Shown one piece after another: positions 31,856 through 40,783 of a stretch of DNA of 64,000 nt. Position 1 is the first letter of the stretch. Each line of letters opens with the position of its first letter. Below the pieces are notes generated by a model that saw only the letters and a program-made list of their open reading frames with translations, was not told where the DNA came from and did not search any database. The translations under genes were made by a program, and so were the position numbers. The DNA comes from Staphylococcus epidermidis (lineage in GTDB: Bacteria; Bacillota; Bacilli; Staphylococcales; Staphylococcaceae), in the NCBI RefSeq assembly GCF_006742205.1, contig NZ_AP019721.1, positions 1,984,001-2,048,000 of the forward strand. The letters are read 5' to 3'.

Positions 31856-32635
31856 TTAAACTGAGTCAAAAGTAGTTTCATCATAATATAGACAAATACG
31901 TTGTCCCCTTATCTCCTCTATACGTACTTCCATTTCATATAAACTTTTTAAAATGTCAGACTGAATAACATTATCTTTATCATCAGCTTTAACTAGCTCA
32001 CCTTGTTTAAGCGCAATGATGTCGTCTGAATAACAAGAAGCAAAGTTGATATCATGTAATACGATAATGATTGTTTTATTTAACTGACGACATAAATCTC
32101 GTAACGTTTGCATAATCTGTACTGAATGTTTCATATCTAAATTATTTAAAGGCTCGTCTAATAATATATAATCAGTATCTTGTGCTATAGTCATAGCAAT
32201 ATATGCACGTTGTCGCTGACCTCCAGATAGTGTTTTAATATTACGATGTTTAATTTCATTAAGCTGTAATAAGTCAAGAGCATATTCCACTTTGTCATAG
32301 TCTTCTTGCTTCATTCGACCTTTTGAATATGGAAAACGACCAAATTTAACTAGTTGCTCGATAGTTATGTTCATATCAGTGTGATTAGATTGTTTTAAAA
32401 TACTTAATTTTTTAGCTAAATCGTCAGTTTTATATTCTGAAATTTCTTTGTCTTCAATCAAAATTGAACCGTTCTCATAACTAAATAAGCGACTGATAGC
32501 AGATAATAATGTACTCTTACCAGCACCGTTAGGACCTATGAGTGAAGTCAATTTTCCCTTTTTAATATCTACGCTAATATCTTTTAAAATAGGTTTATTG
32601 TCTATCGTTTTATCTAAATTTCGAATTTGAATCAA
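31856..32635 (-). CDS. sstC: Iron-siderophore ABC transporter ATPase SstC
   Basis: 259 residues, starting at TTG in a TTGA overlap with the sstB stop; GGAG lies 9 bases upstream. Walker A GPNGAGKST near residue 33, signature LSGGQRQRAYIA near 136, Walker B DYILLDEPLNNLD near 155, switch His in IVLHDINFA. Energises the SstAB permease at the inner membrane face. FecE/FepC class. Confidence 0.94.
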   Translation of the reverse strand: MIQIRNLDKTIDNKPILKDISVDIKKGKLTSLIGPNGAGKSTLLSAISRLFSYENGSILIEDKEISEYKTDDLAKKLSILKQSNHTDMNITIEQLVKFGRFPYSKGRMKQEDYDKVEYALDLLQLNEIKHRNIKTLSGGQRQRAYIAMTIAQDTDYILLDEPLNNLDMKHSVQIMQTLRDLCRQLNKTIIIVLHDINFASCYSDDIIALKQGELVKADDKDNVIQSDILKSLYEMEVRIEEIRGQRICLYYDETTFDSV

Positions 32636-33591
32636 TTTGCATTTCTCCTTTTGACAAGCAAATATATGAAGTAACTTCCACCAACTAAATCTACTATCAA
32701 ACTGAATTCAGTTGTTGCTTCGAATAGATTTTCAACTACCCATTGCGCTATAAATAAACTAATCCAGCTGAATAATATTGTTGCCGGTAAAATAAATTTG
32801 TGTTCATAGGTCTTCATAAATTCGTGTGCTAAGTTGACAGTTAATAAGCCAAGAAATGTTACAGGACCTATTAATGCAGTAGATATAGAGACGAGTAAAG
32901 CAACCAAAATAAGAAACATACGCGTCATATTCTCATAAGAAACACCTAGATTAATTGCTTGTGCTCTACCTAACAAAAGAACATCTAAATATGGTCGAAG
33001 TATTATTGTAACAATTATTAATATAACTAATAATATGCCTGAAACAGTTACTAATTTAGAATTTGATGCTTCAAAGCTAGCAAACATAACATTTTGAACT
33101 GCTAAAAAAGATTCAGGATTCATTATAAGTTGGAGAAAACTTGTAATACTACGGAAGAAAGTTCCTAATATTACACCAACTAGTAATATGAAATAGACTG
33201 AAAAGTGACCTAGTTTAAATATAACTTGAAATAATAGCAATGAAAAAAACACCATTGCGATCAAAGTGATTAAAAAATTAAGGTAGATATTTGTAACAAC
33301 AGTTGCTTGTTCACCTAAAATAAAAATAGGTAAGACTTTGACAAATAAATACACAGAATCAAGTCCCATAATAGAAGGAGTTAATAATCTATTTGTAGTA
33401 ATAGATTGGAAAATAACTACGGACGTTCCTATCGATGCTCCTACTAATAATATAAGAATAAATTTTTTGAAACGGCTTTGGAATTGATATTCAAATATAT
33501 CAAAATCTAAACCTACCAATAAATAAAAAATTGCCATACAAATTGCCATAACGACCAGTATACTTATTTTTTTATTAGCGCTCATTTGCAT
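32632..33591 (-). CDS. sstB: Iron-siderophore permease SstB
   Basis: 319 residues, eight to ten hydrophobic helices of the FecCD (BtuC) permease family, with GASIGTSVVIFQSIT near residue 50 and TFLGLLTVNLAHEF near 245. The start overlaps the end of sstA by 17 bases (ATG 33591; a second ATG at 33585 is possible). Forms the channel together with SstA. Confidence 0.93.
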   Translation of the reverse strand: MQMSANKKISILVVMAICMAIFYLLVGLDFDIFEYQFQSRFKKFILILLVGASIGTSVVIFQSITTNRLLTPSIMGLDSVYLFVKVLPIFILGEQATVVTNIYLNFLITLIAMVFFSLLLFQVIFKLGHFSVYFILLVGVILGTFFRSITSFLQLIMNPESFLAVQNVMFASFEASNSKLVTVSGILLVILIIVTIILRPYLDVLLLGRAQAINLGVSYENMTRMFLILVALLVSISTALIGPVTFLGLLTVNLAHEFMKTYEHKFILPATILFSWISLFIAQWVVENLFEATTEFSLIVDLVGGSYFIYLLVKRRNAN

Positions 33592-34549
33592 AATTTTTCC
33601 TACCTTTCATTAGCAAGATTAGGAAAATAATTGTGCCAAATACACCTATCGTCAATCCAATATTAATTTCGTAAGGGTAAACAATTATTCTACCAATAAT
33701 ATCAGCAATTAAAACAAAAATTGCACCGAGCATAAGCGTGTGTGGTAAAGCATTTTTCAAATGATCGCCTCTATAGATAGATATGATATTCGGTACGATT
33801 AAACCTAAAAATGGTAATGTTCCAACAGTAACAACAACTAATGCTGTTAGCGTTGCTGTTATGAATAATGCTATTTTAATGATTTTTTCATAACTTACAC
33901 CTAAATTATGACTAAAGTCTTTTCCCATACCTGCAATAGTAAAATGATTTGCAAATACAAATGCCAAAATAAGTAATGGTATTGTGAGATACAACACCTC
34001 AAAACGACCACTCGTTATAACTGCAAAGTTACCAGTTAACCAGTTTCCAATGCTTTGTAAAGCATTGGTTCTCAACGCTACAAATGTAGTAAAACTGGAT
34101 AAAATACCACCAATCATAATGCCTAAAAGTGGAACAAAGATTACATCTTTTACACGGATAAGATTAATTAATTGGACAAATAAAAACGTTCCAACAATAC
34201 TTAGAACAACAGCAAATAATAATTTGATTAAAATGGGACCATTAGGAAAGAACAACAATGACATTAAAATACCTAATTTTGCCCACTCCATAGTACCAGC
34301 AGTCGTTGGGCTTACAAATTTATTTTGCATCATCTGTTGCATAATTAATCCTGATAAAGCTAGTGAACTACCCGAAAGTAGAATACTAACTGTTCTGGGA
34401 ATTCGACTCGAAAACAAAATGTTTATTTGTTCATCACTTAAATGGAAAATATCTATTAGAGAGAGCTGACTCACCCCTATAAATAAAGAGACAATAGTTA
34501 AAGTCACTAATAAAATAAATAAGGTATAACCTTTAAAAATAAATTTCAT
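33575..34549 (-). CDS. sstA: Iron-siderophore permease SstA
   Basis: 324 residues, FecCD permease family, with SSRIPRTVSILLSGSSLALSG near residue 46 and GTLPFLGLIVPNIISIYRG near 242, the coupling-helix region. About nine membrane helices. First gene of sstABCD; AAGGAG precedes the ATG and a Fur box lies 63 bases upstream, so the operon is expected to rise when iron is low. Confidence 0.93.
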   Translation of the reverse strand: MKFIFKGYTLFILLVTLTIVSLFIGVSQLSLIDIFHLSDEQINILFSSRIPRTVSILLSGSSLALSGLIMQQMMQNKFVSPTTAGTMEWAKLGILMSLLFFPNGPILIKLLFAVVLSIVGTFLFVQLINLIRVKDVIFVPLLGIMIGGILSSFTTFVALRTNALQSIGNWLTGNFAVITSGRFEVLYLTIPLLILAFVFANHFTIAGMGKDFSHNLGVSYEKIIKIALFITATLTALVVVTVGTLPFLGLIVPNIISIYRGDHLKNALPHTLMLGAIFVLIADIIGRIIVYPYEINIGLTIGVFGTIIFLILLMKGRKNYANER

Positions 34550-34611
34550 TAGTTAATCTCCTTGCTAAATATTAAAGATGTATAAGGTCAATATACGAAA
34601 GTAATGATAAT

Positions 34612-34630
34612 GATAATGATTATCATTAAC
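34612..34630 (-). promoter_or_regulatory. Fur box of sstABCD
   Basis: GATAATGATTATCATTAAC matches 17 of 19 positions of the classical Fur box, and further GATAATGAT half-units precede it (tandem TAATGATAATGATAATGAT from 34602). Iron-bound Fur should repress sstABCD. Confidence 0.92.
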
Positions 34631-34751
34631 ATCAATATTATAGACTCTATTTTCTTTTTTCAATAGTTTTTTCATATTTTTTGGGAATTTTATAAATGTT
34701 TTATCCAGCAGTAATAATACATCAAAATATTTTATAATACCAACTTTCATA

Positions 34752-34790
34752 AAAAAAGAGATTCCTACTAATTTTAATAGAAATCTCTTT
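34752..34790 (-). terminator. Terminator of nrdIEF
   Basis: Minus-strand stem AAAGAGATTTCTA / TAGGAATCTCTTT followed by TTTTATG, directly after the nrdF stop. It separates nrdF from the Fur-boxed sst promoter. Confidence 0.85.
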
Positions 34791-34802
34791 AAAAGTACTA
34801 TA

Positions 34803-35771
34803 TTAATTATCAAAAACAAAGTCTTCATCACGTAGAGGCTCAACATTTAAAGCCAATGTATAGCCATCACCTTTAACAGAGAAGAAATCGTGGTTCTTTG
34901 TAGATGTATCTAGTGCATTTTCAATAATAGGGTTAAACTCTCTCTCTTCGAAATATGGTTCAAAACCTAAATTCGATAATGCTTTATTTCCATTATATCG
35001 AACATAATTTAATACATCTTCAGCAAGACCAATATCATCATATAATAAATGTGTATATGAAACTTCATTATCATAAAGTTCATTTAATAATTTGTACATT
35101 TCTTGATCAGCTTTTTGTTTCTCACTTTCAGATAACTCATTACGTAGACTTTGTGCATCTAAACCTGTGAACACTCCATGTATAGATTCATCTAAAAGTA
35201 TCTTACGTATAATTTCACCTGACGTAGTCATTTTTCCTTGTCCTGCGAGATATAATGGATAATAGAAGCCAGAATAGAATAGAAATGTTTCTAAGAATAC
35301 ACTAGAAACACGAGCAATATATTGATCGTAAATCGATGCTTCTTTACCCCAAAGTTTGTGGTAATTTTCTACAATTTTATCTGATTTATATTTTAAATGT
35401 GGCTCTTCAATAACCCAAGTATCCAATAAATAGTTGGTTTCACTAGATGGTAATAATGTAGTGAAGATATGAGAATAACTTTTCGCATGGATTTGTTCCA
35501 TCATAGCCATAAATGAATAAACAGCTTTCTTTCTTAAATCAGTAGTATGAAGCATGATTAATGGCATACCATCATCAGCTTGATGTGTATCTAAACCTGT
35601 TAAACCTGCAAGCGCTTTTTTAAAAGTATTTTTCTCAGAATCTGTTAATGTTTTCCAACTTGCTATATCTTTTGATACTTTAAATTCTGTTTCCACCCAC
35701 ATTTGTGAGATATTTTGACGCCAGAACATATTAGTCATATCTTCTTGGGTGTTCCAATTTACCGCCTTCAT
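34803..35771 (-). CDS. nrdF: Class Ib ribonucleotide reductase small subunit
   Basis: 322 residues. Holds the dimetal-tyrosyl radical cofactor used by NrdE. Metal ligands and radical environment: HQADDGMP near residue 59, AMMEQIHAKSYS near 92, FLETFLFYSGFYYPLYLA near 158, and LLDESIHGVFTG near 189. ATG follows AGGAGG. A 118-base gap separates it from nrdE, but no terminator is seen in the gap, so nrdI-nrdE-nrdF is one operon. NrdF of this class can be activated with manganese through NrdI. Confidence 0.96.
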   Translation of the reverse strand: MKAVNWNTQEDMTNMFWRQNISQMWVETEFKVSKDIASWKTLTDSEKNTFKKALAGLTGLDTHQADDGMPLIMLHTTDLRKKAVYSFMAMMEQIHAKSYSHIFTTLLPSSETNYLLDTWVIEEPHLKYKSDKIVENYHKLWGKEASIYDQYIARVSSVFLETFLFYSGFYYPLYLAGQGKMTTSGEIIRKILLDESIHGVFTGLDAQSLRNELSESEKQKADQEMYKLLNELYDNEVSYTHLLYDDIGLAEDVLNYVRYNGNKALSNLGFEPYFEEREFNPIIENALDTSTKNHDFFSVKGDGYTLALNVEPLRDEDFVFDN

Positions 35772-35889
35772 TAAAATCCTCCTGTCATATTTATGTATAA
35801 AATAAAGAGTTTTGAACCAATGTAAATCTATAATTTAAAGAAATACATCAATTCATCACTCTACTCTAAAATCTTTACAACTTAATCAA

Positions 35890-37995
35890 TTAAATCGCAC
35901 AACTTGTACATTCTTCCACACTTAATAATTTATTACGTGTATAGTATAAAGATTTAAGGCCTTTATGGTGTGCATATACATATAATCTTGAAAGTTCACG
36001 TGTTGAAATTTCTGAATTAACATAAAGTATCGTTGAAATACCTTGGTCTACGTGAGTTTGAATTGTAGCTACTAAGTCAATAAGTTTCATTTGGTCAGTA
36101 TTAAATGCTGATTTGTAGTACCACATTGTTTCTGGTGATAAAAATGGCATTGGATAAAATGTTTCCGCATTTCCATACGTACGACGTTCAATTTGGTCAA
36201 CAATAGGCATAACAGAACTTGTCGCATTTTGAACATAAGAAATACTTTGAGTCGGAGCAATAGCTAATCTATAAGCGTGATAAAGTCCATATTGTTCTAC
36301 TTTATTTTGCAATTCTTTCCAATCATTTGAAGTAGGTATATCGATACCATCAAAAAGTTGGCGAACCTTTTCAAATTTTGGTTCAAATTCTTGAGATGTA
36401 TAGAATTCAAAATATTTACCATTTGCATAGTCTGATTGCTCAAAGTCTTGATACTTTTCTCCACGCTCTTTTGCAATTTCCATTGAACGTTCGATGGAAT
36501 AATAGTTCATAATCATAAAGAATATATTAGCAAAGTCTTTTGCTTCTTCAGATTCATAGCCAATTTTATTTTTAGCTAGATAACCATGTAAGTTCATTAC
36601 TCCTAGTCCAACAGAATGTAGTTCACTATTCGCTTTTTTTACACCTGGTGCATTTTGAATATTTGCTTCATCACTTACAACTGTAAGAGCATCCATACCT
36701 GTGAACACAGAATCTCTGAATTTACCTGATTCCATAACATTCACTATATTCAATGAGCCTAAGTTACATGAAATATCTCTTTTAATTTCATCTTCAATTC
36801 CATAGTCGTTAATTACTGATGTCTCTTGTAATTGGAAAATTTCAGTACATAAATTACTCATTTTAATTTGCCCAATATTTGAATTCGCATGTACTTTGTT
36901 TGCATTATCTTTAAACATAAGATATGGATAACCAGACTGTAATTGTGTTTGTGCAATCATATTTAACATTTCACGTGCGTCTTTTTTCTTTTTATCGATA
37001 TTAGGGTTTGCAACCATATCGTCGTAATACTTTTCTAAATCAATATCATCTAAAGTCACACCGTATTCTTGTTTAACTGTATGAGGTGCAAACATATAGA
37101 AATCTTTACCCTCTTTAGCCAAATCAAAGAATTTAGAAGGTACAATAAGACCAGTCGAAATAGTAGATAAACGTAAATCTTCATCTGCATTCACTTTCTT
37201 AGTATCTAAAAACTCTTCAACATCGTAATGGAAAATATTTAAGTACACTGCCCCAGCGCCAGGACGTTGTCCTAATTGATCTGCATAACTAAATCCACCT
37301 TCAAGTGCCTTAGCAACAGGTAAAACACCTTTAGCTACACCTTTAATTCCTTTAATTGCTTCTCCACGTGCACGAAGTTTCGATAAATTAATGGCCACAC
37401 CACCACCAATTTTACTAAGTTGTTTTGCAGTTGAATCAATGAAATTGATAGAATTTAAGCTATCGTCTACTTCTAATAAGAAACATGAAACAAGTTCTCC
37501 ACGTCTTGCTCTACCTGCATTCAAGAATGTTGGTGTCGCCGGTTGATAACGTTGTTCCACCATTGCAGAAATAAATTGTTTTGCTTGTTTAACATTACCA
37601 TTCGCTAAATAAAGTGCAACGATTGCGACGTGCTGATTATAATCCTCAAGAAACTTAGTTTTATCATTCGTTTTTAAAGCGTAATCCTTATAAAACTTAC
37701 TTGCCGACATATAACTAGCAAATTGGAAGTGAATTGATTTTGCGTATTCAGTAATTTCAATTAATTCTGCTTCGCTATATTTTTCGAAAACATTAAAATA
37801 AAAATTATTATCAACAAGATAATGAAGTCTTTCGATTTCATCATCAAAAGAAATCATTTTATCATGGATTTCTTCAAGATACACTTTCAATGCTTCTTGA
37901 TCTTTCTCTAAATCAAAGAAACCATTGTCTTTTCTCTTGGTCACTTCATTATTTAATTCAATATGATTGTATTTCTTTTCTTCCATGGTTTTCAT
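35890..37995 (-). CDS. nrdE: Class Ib ribonucleotide reductase large subunit
   Basis: 701 residues from ATG 37995 ([14 protein letters not shown]), with AAGGTGG 9 bases upstream; the longer frame upstream is nrdI overlap. Reduces ribonucleoside diphosphates. Key cysteines: [17 protein letters not shown] near residue 166, [12 protein letters not shown] near 390, and the C-terminal EECTSCAI pair that exchanges electrons with NrdH-type redoxin. Catalytic-loop [10 protein letters not shown] present. Overlaps nrdI by 38 bases. Confidence 0.96.
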   Translation of the reverse strand: MKTMEEKKYNHIELNNEVTKRKDNGFFDLEKDQEALKVYLEEIHDKMISFDDEIERLHYLVDNNFYFNVFEKYSEAELIEITEYAKSIHFQFASYMSASKFYKDYALKTNDKTKFLEDYNQHVAIVALYLANGNVKQAKQFISAMVEQRYQPATPTFLNAGRARRGELVSCFLLEVDDSLNSINFIDSTAKQLSKIGGGVAINLSKLRARGEAIKGIKGVAKGVLPVAKALEGGFSYADQLGQRPGAGAVYLNIFHYDVEEFLDTKKVNADEDLRLSTISTGLIVPSKFFDLAKEGKDFYMFAPHTVKQEYGVTLDDIDLEKYYDDMVANPNIDKKKKDAREMLNMIAQTQLQSGYPYLMFKDNANKVHANSNIGQIKMSNLCTEIFQLQETSVINDYGIEDEIKRDISCNLGSLNIVNVMESGKFRDSVFTGMDALTVVSDEANIQNAPGVKKANSELHSVGLGVMNLHGYLAKNKIGYESEEAKDFANIFFMIMNYYSIERSMEIAKERGEKYQDFEQSDYANGKYFEFYTSQEFEPKFEKVRQLFDGIDIPTSNDWKELQNKVEQYGLYHAYRLAIAPTQSISYVQNATSSVMPIVDQIERRTYGNAETFYPMPFLSPETMWYYKSAFNTDQMKLIDLVATIQTHVDQGISTILYVNSEISTRELSRLYVYAHHKGLKSLYYTRNKLLSVEECTSCAI

Positions 37996-38356
37996 TGAAA
38001 TTGCCCACCTTATCCTTAAATTCAATAATGTCTTTATTTGTCCCTTGTACTTCAAACTTCATCATTAATGGAACTTTATATTCCTCAGAAATTGTATGGC
38101 CAGCTTTAGCGAAATTTTGTCCCCAATTTCGATTTCCACTCGCAGCAACAGCTTGTAACTGAGTATGATTTACATTTAAAAAAGATTGAACCGGCTGCGG
38201 CACCTCTCCAAATCCAATAGTGCCAGTAACTAAAATGTAGGGTTCATTAACTGATTCGTTACAATTATCTTGAGTAATTTCAAATGTATCTTTAATACCA
38301 GCACGACTAATAAATCGTCTAACATTACCAGAAAATGAATAATATACTACTTTCAT
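37958..38356 (-). CDS. nrdI: Flavodoxin-like NrdI
   Basis: 132 residues from ATG 38356 ([15 protein letters not shown]), with GAAGGTG upstream. FMN-binding flavodoxin that supplies oxidant for making the Mn(III)2-tyrosyl radical of NrdF. The phosphate loop SFSGNVRRF and the [14 protein letters not shown] segment near 47 mark the family. First gene of nrdIEF; NrdR boxes lie in the long region upstream. Confidence 0.95.
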   Translation of the reverse strand: MKVVYYSFSGNVRRFISRAGIKDTFEITQDNCNESVNEPYILVTGTIGFGEVPQPVQSFLNVNHTQLQAVAASGNRNWGQNFAKAGHTISEEYKVPLMMKFEVQGTNKDIIEFKDKVGNFNENHGRKEIQSY

Positions 38357-38519
38357 TGAATCACCTTCTTTCGTCAACCATTGATTCAGCCAAAAGTAGA
38401 TTAGAAATGATTAAATATCTTTAATATAATTTAAATCATCTACTTATAAAAACAGTTGAAAATAGTTACTTTTACGTAAAATTTTTTCAATCTGTAAATA
38501 GCCTTTAAAATATATAAAT

Positions 38520-38539
38520 AACCACAATATATAGTGGTT
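38520..38539 (-). promoter_or_regulatory. NrdR-type box, proximal
   Basis: AACCACAATATATAGTGGTT, a palindrome with two mismatches matching the NrdR consensus (ACAcTATATnntGTGT type). The minus-strand TATATT within it could be a -10 box, 160 bases before nrdI. A much weaker half-match (CACTACATGATAAAT) lies 31 bases away at 38554-38568. Confidence 0.7.
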
Positions 38540-38671
38540 AAAACTTAAATTTGCACTACATGATAAATTATCTTTTTAGTAGGGTTTTACTATAATTGCA
38601 ATATTTTCGAGATAAAAGTAGTGTCAAATTGCATTAAAATGATTAAATTCTACAACGTTAAATTCTCAGCT

Positions 38672-38691
38672 AAACACTATATATAGTGTTT
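38672..38691 (-). promoter_or_regulatory. NrdR-type box, distal, perfect palindrome
   Basis: AAACACTATATATAGTGTTT is a perfect 20-base palindrome matching the NrdR consensus. It forms a tandem with the box 32 bases away at 38704, the helical spacing (about three turns) typical of NrdR box pairs. Confidence 0.85.
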
Positions 38692-38703
38692 GCATTTCTA
38701 ATT

Positions 38704-38723
38704 TGATACTATATTCTGTGTTT
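38704..38723 (-). promoter_or_regulatory. NrdR-type box, distal partner
   Basis: TGATACTATATTCTGTGTTT, an imperfect NrdR box whose ACTATAT core is exactly 32 bases from the core of the perfect box at 38672. Confidence 0.75.
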
Positions 38724-38997
38724 CATTATACATAACTCATATCACTAATGAAAGTTAAAAATTGATGGCAGAAACAACCTATCATTTGGAAAGTGCATCA
38801 CTACGAGATTAGTGTCATTATTTTAAAATAAAAAAATTTTTTTGAGTGTCTTTACTTGCTTTTCTATTGAAATTAGACATATAGGGTTAAAAGAATAGTT
38901 ACGTAAATTTCTACAATAACAGATATAAATTACATTTTTAAAAACATGATTCTAGCTTTTTATTAAATTGCGCATAAGAAATAACAATCTTTAAAAG

Positions 38998-39011
38998 CGA
39001 ACATTTGTTCG
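38998..39011 (+). promoter_or_regulatory. LexA (SOS)-type box before the EamA-queF genes
   Basis: CGAACATTTGTTCG matches the Gram-positive LexA box CGAAC-N4-GTTCG with both half-sites perfect. It is 106 bases before the EamA start and 640 bases from nrdI. A TATAAT at 39079-39084 could be the controlled -10 box, although the spacing to the box is long. Confidence 0.65.
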
Positions 39012-39116
39012 TTTTTTATTATAGCTCGTTTCCATTGAATTATCAAGAACTTATGCATAGTTAGATTTTATATGCTAATATAATGTCGTTAATCATATAA
39101 TATTGAGGCGATGATA

Positions 39117-39986
39117 TTGAATTCAAAAGTTAAAGGTATTATTGCTATATTGATTTCAGCTGTGGGTTTTAGTTTTATGTCAGTCTTTTTTAGATTGGCC
39201 GGTGATTTACCAGTCTTTCAAAAATCTCTAGCTAGAAATTTTGTAGCCATGTTTATACCATTATTTTTTATTTATAAATATAGGCAACCTATGTTTGGAA
39301 AATTAAGTAGTCAACCCCTACTCATCTCACGTTCAACACTTGGGTTAATTGGTGTCTTACTTAATATCTACGCAATTGATCACATGGTATTAAGTGATGC
39401 TGATACATTAATGAAATTAAATCCTTTTTGGACAATTGTTCTTAGTTTAATTTTTTTACATGAAAAGGTACGAAAATATCAAATCACGGCGATGATTATT
39501 GCTATAATAGGGATGCTATTAATTGTTAAACCAGAATTTTCATCATCAGTTATTCCTTCAATAGCAGGATTACTATCCGGTATTTTTGCAGCTTCTGCCT
39601 ACACATGTGTTAGAGCACTCAGCACTCGTGAAAAACCTTATACGATAGTGTTTTATTTTTCATTATTCTCAGTTGTAGTTCTTATACCTTTTTCAATATT
39701 TACTTATACACCTATGACAACAATTCAAATTCTTTTCTTACTCGGCGCTGGATTATCAGCAGCTGTAGGACAAATTGGTATAACATTGGCTTATAGTTTT
39801 GCTCCAGCAAAAGATATCTCCATCTTCACATATGCGTCTATAATATTTACTGCATTATTTGGATTTATTCTGTTTGGAGAATCACCTGATATGTTTGCAA
39901 CAGTAGGATATATTGTCATTATCGGAGCAAGTTACTATATGTTTGATAAAGCAAGACGTGAAACAACTATAAATCAAAATAATTAA
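39117..39986 (+). CDS. EamA/DMT-family transporter
   Basis: 289 residues from TTG 39117, which has GAGG 8 bases upstream; the ATG at 39111 directly abuts that site. Ten hydrophobic helices in two EamA halves (for example [17 protein letters not shown] near residue 15 and the second half from about 150, [17 protein letters not shown]). Substrate unknown; drug/metabolite exporters, nucleobase or amino-acid carriers all occur. queF starts 13 bases after it, so they are co-transcribed. Confidence 0.85.
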   Translation: MNSKVKGIIAILISAVGFSFMSVFFRLAGDLPVFQKSLARNFVAMFIPLFFIYKYRQPMFGKLSSQPLLISRSTLGLIGVLLNIYAIDHMVLSDADTLMKLNPFWTIVLSLIFLHEKVRKYQITAMIIAIIGMLLIVKPEFSSSVIPSIAGLLSGIFAASAYTCVRALSTREKPYTIVFYFSLFSVVVLIPFSIFTYTPMTTIQILFLLGAGLSAAVGQIGITLAYSFAPAKDISIFTYASIIFTALFGFILFGESPDMFATVGYIVIIGASYYMFDKARRETTINQNN

Positions 39987-39999
39987 AGGAGCTAGAAAA

Positions 40000-40500
40000 T
40001 TGACACAAGGACGTCAAAAAGATGAATTAAAAGATATTACTTTATTAGGCAATCAAAATAACACTTATGAATTTGATTATAGACCGGAAGTTTTAGAAAC
40101 TTTTGATAATAAGCATCAAGGTCGTGATTATTTTGTTAAGTTTAATTGTCCTGAATTCACATCACTATGCCCTATTACGGGTCAACCAGATTTTGCGACA
40201 ATTTATATCTCGTATATCCCTAATATCAAGATGGTGGAATCTAAATCATTAAAGTTATATTTATTTAGTTTTAGAAACCACGGAGATTTTCACGAAGATT
40301 GTATGAATATTATTATGAATGATTTAATTAATTTAATGGACCCACATTATATTGAAGTTTGGGGTAAATTTACTCCGAGAGGTGGCATTTCCATAGATCC
40401 TTACACGAATTATGGTCGTCCTGATACAAAATATGAAAAAATGGCTGAACATCGATTAATGAATCATGACATGTATCCAGAAAAAATAGATAATCGTTAA
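40000..40500 (+). CDS. queF: NADPH-dependent preQ0 reductase QueF
   Basis: 166 residues from TTG 40000 with AAAGGAG 9 bases upstream. Reduces 7-cyano-7-deazaguanine (preQ0) to preQ1 in queuosine biosynthesis. The catalytic Cys is in [16 protein letters not shown] near residue 49-55 with the conserved Asp, and [11 protein letters not shown] near 85 carries the His/Glu pair. Short unimodular form as in B. subtilis. No preQ1 riboswitch is visible before the pair. Confidence 0.96.
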   Translation: MTQGRQKDELKDITLLGNQNNTYEFDYRPEVLETFDNKHQGRDYFVKFNCPEFTSLCPITGQPDFATIYISYIPNIKMVESKSLKLYLFSFRNHGDFHEDCMNIIMNDLINLMDPHYIEVWGKFTPRGGISIDPYTNYGRPDTKYEKMAEHRLMNHDMYPEKIDNR

Positions 40501-40512
40501 TATATATTTTAT

Positions 40513-40551
40513 AAAAATCTCTACTGTTATATTTGATGGTAGAGATTTTTT
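40513..40551 (+). terminator. Terminator after queF
   Basis: AAAAATCTCTAC...GGTAGAGATTTTTTG, about 8-10 bp stem with a long T run, 12 bases after the stop. Confidence 0.9.
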
Positions 40552-40685
40552 GTTGCACTTTGCTGCATTAAAGCGTACTTTATATATAGCGCGTCATTGA
40601 ATAAATATAGTAATAAAATTATTGAAATTATATCATCGGATTAAATGTTACAGATTATATCAATTGACAGAATTTTCTTTTTTCA

Positions 40686-40700
40686 AATTTTTTGAAAATT
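40686..40700 (+). promoter_or_regulatory. CodY-type box before dtpT
   Basis: AATTTTTTGAAAATT matches the CodY consensus AATTTTCWGAAAATT at 14 of 15 positions. It ends one base before the -35 region of the promoter proposed below. Peptide transporters are common CodY targets in Firmicutes; repression when branched-chain amino acids and GTP are plentiful is inferred. Confidence 0.6.
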
Positions 40701-40701
40701 A

Positions 40702-40730
40702 TTGAAATTTTCTTATCACAATAGTAAAAT
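40702..40730 (+). promoter_or_regulatory. Putative dtpT promoter
   Basis: TTGAAA (40702-40707), 17-base spacer, TAAAAT (40725-40730), 54 bases before the dtpT start. A TTGACA at 40664 has no matching -10. Confidence 0.5.
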
Positions 40731-40783
40731 CACCTTAAAACAATTTAATAAGGTTATTTGGGCAAGAAAGGTTGGGATGATTT

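Larger units (their letters stand above)
38357..39116. other. Long divergent regulatory region nrdI-EamA
   Basis: About 760 bases without an ORF that has a ribosome site. It carries an NrdR-type box at 38520, a tandem NrdR pair at 38672/38704, and a LexA-type box at 38998. The stretch 38725-38990 has no clear element and is unusually AT-rich; an unannotated small RNA there cannot be ruled out. Confidence 0.5.

Noticed and set aside
33984..34469. 161-codon plus-strand frame opposite sstA
   Set aside because: Antisense shadow of the SstA coding sequence, composition typical of a reversed membrane-protein gene.
34565..34846. 93-codon minus-strand frame starting within the end of nrdF
   Set aside because: It crosses the nrdF 3' end, the terminator and the Fur box, lacks a ribosome site and has simple, low-complexity hydrophobic sequence.
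39117..40500. preQ1 riboswitch before the EamA-queF pair
   Set aside because: No recognisable preQ1-I or preQ1-II core in the sequence between 39012 and 39116.
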